Source: an uncultured Leucobacter sp.
GTDB lineage: Bacteria > Actinomycetota > Actinomycetes > Actinomycetales > Microbacteriaceae
DNA: 64,000 nt
Direction of reading: 5' to 3'
Assembly (NCBI GenBank): GCA_937967375.1
Contig: CALCJF010000008.1
Coordinates: 81,553 to 145,552, forward strand
Shown: positions 59,974-64,000 of the stretch, piece after piece
Position numbering within the stretch: the stretch's first letter is position 1
How the letters are laid out: every line of letters begins with the position of its first letter
Program-made: the position numbers and the translations under genes
The notes under the pieces: generated by a model
What the model was told of the DNA's origin: nothing
Databases searched by the model: none
What the model saw: only the letters and a program-made list of their open reading frames with translations

Positions 59974-60197
59974 CATGTCGCCGCCGCCGATCTTCAACCT
60001 GTGCTTCATCCTGAGAAGCCCGCCGCGTCACTTTCGAGCGAAGTTCACCTCTCACTATGTGGAAAGTATTTCTTTCCCTCTCCAGAGAGCCAGCGGTGCT
60101 TCCCCAACAATCAGCCCGCTGGCTCTCGCCCGCGCTCGCGCGCTACGACATGGCGAGGTCCACCCGCCGGTCCAGGGTCGCAGCCTCGGCTAGGCGA
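59974..60197. other. Gene-free stretch with orphan element and hairpins
   Basis: No credible gene. It contains GCGTCACTTTCGAGCG (60025-60040), similar to the first box of the shared element, and a small hairpin GGAAAG-TATTT-CTTTCC (60061-60077). A larger hairpin at 60085-60127 follows. No downstream plus-strand gene exists for a promoter here to serve. Confidence 0.5.
60085..60127. terminator. Stem-loop downstream of the phoH-like gene
   Basis: GAGAGCCAGCGG (60085-60096) pairs perfectly with 60116-60127, loop 19 nt. It lies about 70 nt beyond the stop of the minus-strand PhoH-like gene and may end that transcript, or a short plus-strand RNA. No U-run. Confidence 0.55.
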
Positions 60198-61616
60198 TCA
60201 GTTCTCGAGCAGGCTCGTCACGAGGTCGGCGATCTCGCTACGCTCGCTCCGCTGCAGAGTCACGTGGCCGAAGAGCGGGTGGCCCTTCAGCTTCTCGATC
60301 ACTGCAGCAATGCCGTCGTGCCGCCCGACGCGCAGGTTGTCACGCTGCGCCACATCGTGCGTGAGCACCACCTTCGAGTGCTGCCCGATGCGGCTGAGCA
60401 TGGTGAGCAGCACGTTCCGCTCGAGCGACTGCGCCTCGTCTACGATCACGAAGGCGTCGTGCAGCGAGCGCCCGCGAATGTGCGTGAGCGGCAACACCTC
60501 AACGAGCCCCCGAGCCTCGACCTCATCGAGCACGTTCGCCGACACGATCGAGCCAAGCGTGTCGAACACCGCCTGCCCCCAGGGATTCATCTTCTCTTGC
60601 TGGTCTCCCGGCAGATAGCCGAGCTCCTGCCCGCCCACCGCATACAGGGGTCGGAACACCATCACTTTGCGATGCTGCTGGCGCTCGAGCACTGCTTCGA
60701 GTCCCGCGGCGAGCGCGAGCGCCGACTTGCCCGTACCGGCACGCCCGCCGAGCGAGACAATGCCCACCTGCGGGTCGAGAAGCAGGTCGATAGCGAGCCG
60801 TTGCTCGGCGCTGCGGCCATGCACCCCGAAGACCTCACGGTCGCCCCTCACGAGGCGCAACGATGAGTCGCCGTCAACCCGTCCAAGCGCCGATCCTCTC
60901 GCCGAATTCAAGATCAACCCGGTGCCGAGCGGCAGACCGGCAACGCTCTCGACACCGTCAAGTCGCTCGTCATCCCAGAGCACACTCATCGCGTCTTCTT
61001 CGATCTCTATCTCGGCAACACCGGTGTAGCTGTCGTCGCCCGCGAGCTCGGCGCGGTACTCCTCGGCACCGAGGCCGAGCGCCGCGGCTTTCACGCGCAT
61101 CGGTAGATCCTTTGAGACCACAGAAACATCAAGCCCCTCGGCCGCCAGGTTCTGCGCCACCGCGAGAATGCGCGTGTCGTTATCACCCAGCCGCATGCCG
61201 CTCGGCAAGAGGTCTGGGCTCGTGTGGTTCAGCTCGACACGCAGCGTGCCGCCCTGATCGCCGACAGGCACCGGGAAATCGAGACGCAGGTGCTTCTCAC
61301 GCAATTCGTCGAGCAGTCGCAGTGCTCGCCTCGCGAAGTAGCCGATCTCTGGATCGTGCCGCTTCTTCTCGAGCTCGGTGATCACCACGACGGGCAGCAC
61401 CACGGAGTGCTCGGCGAAACGAAAGAGCGCGCGAGGATCGCTCAACAGCACCGAAGTGTCAAGCACGTAGGTGCGCTCCTGCTGAGGCAGCGCCTCATGC
61501 TCGCGGGGATCCTGCGCGTTCGCGCGATCCTCGCCTCTCGTCGGATCACCGTTCGAAGCGATATTGCTATCGATTTCGCTGTGACGTTCGAACGACGAGT
61601 GCTGGGTGGTGGCCAC
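60198..61616 (-). CDS. PIN-PhoH protein (PhoH2-like RNA helicase/ribonuclease)
   Basis: About 472 residues. GTG at 61616 is chosen because AGAAGGAG precedes it. A low-complexity N-terminus of about 45 residues is followed by a PIN nuclease domain with its acidic residues: YVLDTSVLLSDP, VITELEKKRHD, GDNDTRILAVA and VVSKDLPMR. The PhoH ATPase domain follows: GRAGTGKSALALA (Walker A), VMVFRPLYAVGGQELGYLPG and AFVIVDEAQSLERN (Walker B). Such fusions unwind and cut RNA, and the mycobacterial homologue is controlled as a toxin-antitoxin-like unit. No antitoxin-sized gene is seen upstream here. Confidence 0.9.
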   Translation of the reverse strand: MATTQHSSFERHSEIDSNIASNGDPTRGEDRANAQDPREHEALPQQERTYVLDTSVLLSDPRALFRFAEHSVVLPVVVITELEKKRHDPEIGYFARRALRLLDELREKHLRLDFPVPVGDQGGTLRVELNHTSPDLLPSGMRLGDNDTRILAVAQNLAAEGLDVSVVSKDLPMRVKAAALGLGAEEYRAELAGDDSYTGVAEIEIEEDAMSVLWDDERLDGVESVAGLPLGTGLILNSARGSALGRVDGDSSLRLVRGDREVFGVHGRSAEQRLAIDLLLDPQVGIVSLGGRAGTGKSALALAAGLEAVLERQQHRKVMVFRPLYAVGGQELGYLPGDQQEKMNPWGQAVFDTLGSIVSANVLDEVEARGLVEVLPLTHIRGRSLHDAFVIVDEAQSLERNVLLTMLSRIGQHSKVVLTHDVAQRDNLRVGRHDGIAAVIEKLKGHPLFGHVTLQRSERSEIADLVTSLLEN

Positions 61617-61787
61617 GGTGACTCCTTCTGCCCGGGTGTTCCGGTTCAGCGGGGTGACCGTTTCGCTTTCGAAGAAGTGGACCGCCACCCCGACCAGGCG
61701 CGCTGCCTGATACCGGTAACGCTACGCCCGTCAGCCGAGAATGCGCGGTGACGACACGCGCACAATCGATGAACGATGGGCAAAGGA

Positions 61788-63719
61788 TCAGTGCTCGCAG
61801 TGGCACTCTCCCCCGGCGCAGCACGAACCCTTTGCGGGTGAGCGCGGCGCATCCATCGATGGGTTGCGATCGAAGAAGCCGAACGGCTTCAACGTGAACG
61901 AGACCTTATCGACAGGCATGATCGGCCAGTCTTCGACGCGGGTGATGTGGTGAATACCGAACACGTACCAGAGCACGACGTCGTCGTTCACGAGGTTCTC
62001 GTCGTCGGCGATCCAGGCGCTCATGCCGTTGCCGAGATCGTTCTTCGACTGCGTCGGGTAGTCGCCCGCGGGCCACATCTCGGTGTCGTGATGCCTGGTC
62101 ACCCAGAGCGTGTTGCCGATCACCGGGTTGCGCTTCAGAATGGGCGAGGACTCGTCGAACATCGCCGGAAAGTGCCCAGTGGGTGCCAGCTTGTACGCCG
62201 TCGGGTTGCCCCAAGCGTTCAGCCGGTTCGGGTTCTGCACCTTCCAGCCTCGCTGCGCCTGCCAGTCGTAGCTGCGGCCCGCCTCACTCTCGGACTTGAT
62301 GACGGTGCCGCGGGTGTGCAGGTCGAGCCCATACGGGTTGGTGTCGCTGATGGGCGCCGCAAACGACTCGGTCTCGACGACCGTGTTCTCTTCGCCGTCG
62401 ACGTCGAGATCGAGGCGCGCGACAAGAAAGTGCTGGTGGTGCGGGGCGTAGGTGCGACGGTCGATGACCGTGCCGGTGGCGAACCCGGGCGTCTCATCTT
62501 CCATTGGAGTCGACACCATGATGCCAGTCGCGCGAATCTCGCACTCGATGTTGCCGTCCGGGTAGAAACGCCAGTACACGAGGTACTCGTAGTTCGCGAC
62601 GGTCGCGTGCACCGACACGACGAAGCGGCGCATGCGACGCACCTCGGCGCCCTGATCGGGGTCGACGTGCTTCCAGAGCACCGCATCGTCCTCCTCGTGC
62701 AGGCAGATCGCGTTCTTGGTCACTGTCGGCTCGCCCGCAGAGTTCGGCAGCACTCCGTCGAGGTAGGTAATCTCGCCGAGGCAGTCACAGCCCAGCTCAA
62801 GCGAGGTGCACATGTAGCCAAAGCCCCACTCGCCGATATCGAATGCAGTGCGGCGGTAGTGGTCGAAGCTCGAGTCGCGGTAGGGCACGATCATCTCGGC
62901 AAGCGACATGCGGTAGGCGATGTCGCGGTATTCGTCGCCGTCCTTGAACCTTACTTGGTAGAGCACCGGACCTTCGCGGTAGTTGAAGCCGAGCCTGAAC
63001 TCCCAGTCCTGCCAGCGCAGCAGCGAGCCGTCGAGACCGAATGAGACCCCCTCGGGCTGCACGATGTCGAGCGGCTTCAGGTCGGTGCGCTCTTCCAGGC
63101 CGCGCACCTCGGGCACGTACTCGGCGTCGACCTCGGGCATGCCGCGATCATGCCCCTCATCGAGTTCGAGCACCTCCATGCTGTTCACGTCGACAATCAC
63201 CTTGAGACCGCTCACCGGGTGCGCGTAGGGATTGCCCTTCGCGCTGGCTCGCGCCCAGATGTCAACCCAGCCGAGGCGCCTGTCGCGCCACTCCTCGGGC
63301 ATCACCTCGTTGCCGTAAGTCCAGAGGTCGAAGAGCACGAGACCGGGGTCGATGCCGCGCTTTTCGAGTGCGGCGCGCACCTCGTCGTTCTTTCGCAGTG
63401 CCGCATCGCATTCGTGATACTCATCAACGGTGAAGTTCGGGGTCACACCCGGTTTGTGTTCCCAGCTCTCGAGCTTGCTTTCGCTGAGATTCACAACCGC
63501 TTCGTACACTTCGTTGCTCTGCTTGTTCCAGAGCACCGAGAGCGAACGGCGCACGATCGGATCGCCGCTTTGCCAGGTTTTCACCTCGGTTTTGGGCGGC
63601 TCTCGCAGAATGATCGAGGCGTATCGCCACGCCCCATCGATCTGTTTCTCGGCTGCAAGCAAGCGCGAGGTCGCAGAAATTTCTTCGGCGGTCAGTGAGT
63701 CGAGCGGATGCGAAGCCAT
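61788..63719 (-). CDS. Copper amine oxidase (primary-amine oxidase)
   Basis: 643 residues, normal for bacterial enzymes. Oxidises primary amines to aldehyde, ammonia and hydrogen peroxide. The topaquinone precursor Tyr is in TVANYEYLVYW (about 377). The catalytic-base Asp is in AFDIGEWGFG (about 294). Copper His lie in HHQHFLVARLDLD (about 428 and 430) and FGIHHITRVEDWP (about 589/590). GGAGG precedes the ATG. No signal peptide. The C-terminus ends in an unusual CCAGGECHCEH tail that may bind extra metal. Confidence 0.94.
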   Translation of the reverse strand: MASHPLDSLTAEEISATSRLLAAEKQIDGAWRYASIILREPPKTEVKTWQSGDPIVRRSLSVLWNKQSNEVYEAVVNLSESKLESWEHKPGVTPNFTVDEYHECDAALRKNDEVRAALEKRGIDPGLVLFDLWTYGNEVMPEEWRDRRLGWVDIWARASAKGNPYAHPVSGLKVIVDVNSMEVLELDEGHDRGMPEVDAEYVPEVRGLEERTDLKPLDIVQPEGVSFGLDGSLLRWQDWEFRLGFNYREGPVLYQVRFKDGDEYRDIAYRMSLAEMIVPYRDSSFDHYRRTAFDIGEWGFGYMCTSLELGCDCLGEITYLDGVLPNSAGEPTVTKNAICLHEEDDAVLWKHVDPDQGAEVRRMRRFVVSVHATVANYEYLVYWRFYPDGNIECEIRATGIMVSTPMEDETPGFATGTVIDRRTYAPHHQHFLVARLDLDVDGEENTVVETESFAAPISDTNPYGLDLHTRGTVIKSESEAGRSYDWQAQRGWKVQNPNRLNAWGNPTAYKLAPTGHFPAMFDESSPILKRNPVIGNTLWVTRHHDTEMWPAGDYPTQSKNDLGNGMSAWIADDENLVNDDVVLWYVFGIHHITRVEDWPIMPVDKVSFTLKPFGFFDRNPSMDAPRSPAKGSCCAGGECHCEH

Positions 63720-63925
63720 GGTTCCTCCAGACGCGGGCCGCGACGTTGCGGCCCGTATGCCTCCAACCTTGCCACGATCGGGGGCGTTTTGTGAACTCGC
63801 AGCCCGGATCGTACCCGTCGTACCTCGATTTCTTCGGTTATTGGAAATTCAAATAACCAGGGTGGCGGCATGGTGCGCATTGGGCGAACATCATCGACGC
63901 TCGCCCAGCTTCCGGCCGGCGGTGC

Positions 63926-64000
63926 TCAGCCCCGAAGCCTGGCCGCGGCCGCACCCGCTCGCGCCAAAATATCTTCCGCATCGAGCGTGAGGTGCTCCCC
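63926..64000 (-). CDS. C-terminal end of a minus-strand gene (5' part outside window)
   Basis: Reading leftward from base 64000, 24 open codons end at TGA (63926-63928). They read GEHLTLDAEDILARAGAAAA and then RLRG, have mostly G/C third positions, and look like a helical protein end. The product cannot be identified from this fragment. It would lie upstream of the amine oxidase gene on the same strand, about 200 nt away. Confidence 0.4.
   Translation of the reverse strand, partial: GEHLTLDAEDILARAGAAAARLRG

Noticed and set aside
60057..60866. Plus-strand frame downstream of the orphan regulon-like box
   Set aside because: Most of it is antisense to the PIN-PhoH gene and the part before 60198 has no ribosome site or signal peptide, so it does not explain the box.
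1..64000. tRNA, rRNA, insertion sequences, integrase or prophage genes
   Set aside because: None seen: no transposase or integrase motifs in the frames and no recognisable tRNA cloverleaf or rRNA segment in the intergenic regions I read.

Overview
The window looks like chromosome of a high-GC Gram-positive actinobacterium. Family-typical genes (DUF4245, DUF6264-like and DUF4287 proteins, the xseA/xseB/DUF4245/carbonic anhydrase/fumC neighbourhood) and the pervasive leaderless promoters suggest Microbacteriaceae, perhaps near Leucobacter. That placement is inference from gene content. I see no tRNA, rRNA, CRISPR array, insertion sequence or phage gene.

Layout. 0-1.4 kb: the 3' end of a YhgE/Pip-like membrane protein, then a gene-free stretch with a long inverted repeat. 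1.4-12.5 kb: two complete, adjacent, minus-strand peptide-type ABC importers, each with a binding lipoprotein, an intercistronic hairpin, two permeases and one double-ATPase protein. 12.7-23.8 kb: scattered housekeeping and small hypothetical genes (CPBP protease, a mostly minus-strand series of small proteins, META lipoprotein, APH-like kinase, VOC protein, the GTPase ychF, a DEDDh exonuclease) and a remnant acetyltransferase. 23.8-27.4 kb: a nitrilase-family amidase between two paralogous lipoproteins. 27.4-31.9 kb: glpX, a CPBP/4-TM/XRE-regulator operon with an operator-like promoter, and fructose-bisphosphate aldolase. 32-40.4 kb: transporter plus PLP-lyase operon, a TetR regulator divergent from an acyl-CoA operon, and a small alarmone synthetase.

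40.5-48.8 kb: carboxylesterase, then xseA, xseB, DUF4245, beta-carbonic anhydrase and fumC. A cell-surface gene on the opposite strand interrupts this block between xseA and xseB.

48.8-60.2 kb is the most distinctive region. It encodes a one-polypeptide regulator (ECF sigma factor, HxxxCxxC anti-sigma-like zinc motif, hydrophobic membrane region and a long, probably extracytoplasmic, sensory part). Nearby are four large secreted proteins ending in sortase-type L-x-N-T-G signals: a glycine-rich/DUF11 protein, a right-handed beta-helix protein, a purple-acid-phosphatase-like enzyme and a DUF11 protein. The sigma gene and at least three of these genes share a two-part upstream element (GCGWCAYYTTTTC-like, then about 20-25 nt later a CACTCATYT-like box). 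This suggests one regulon, possibly driven by the membrane-tethered sigma factor itself.

60.2-64 kb: a PIN-PhoH protein, a copper amine oxidase with a Cys/His-rich tail and the last codons of one more minus-strand gene. About 20 genes start 6-8 nt after a TAnnnT -10 hexamer, so leaderless transcription is a general feature of this genome.
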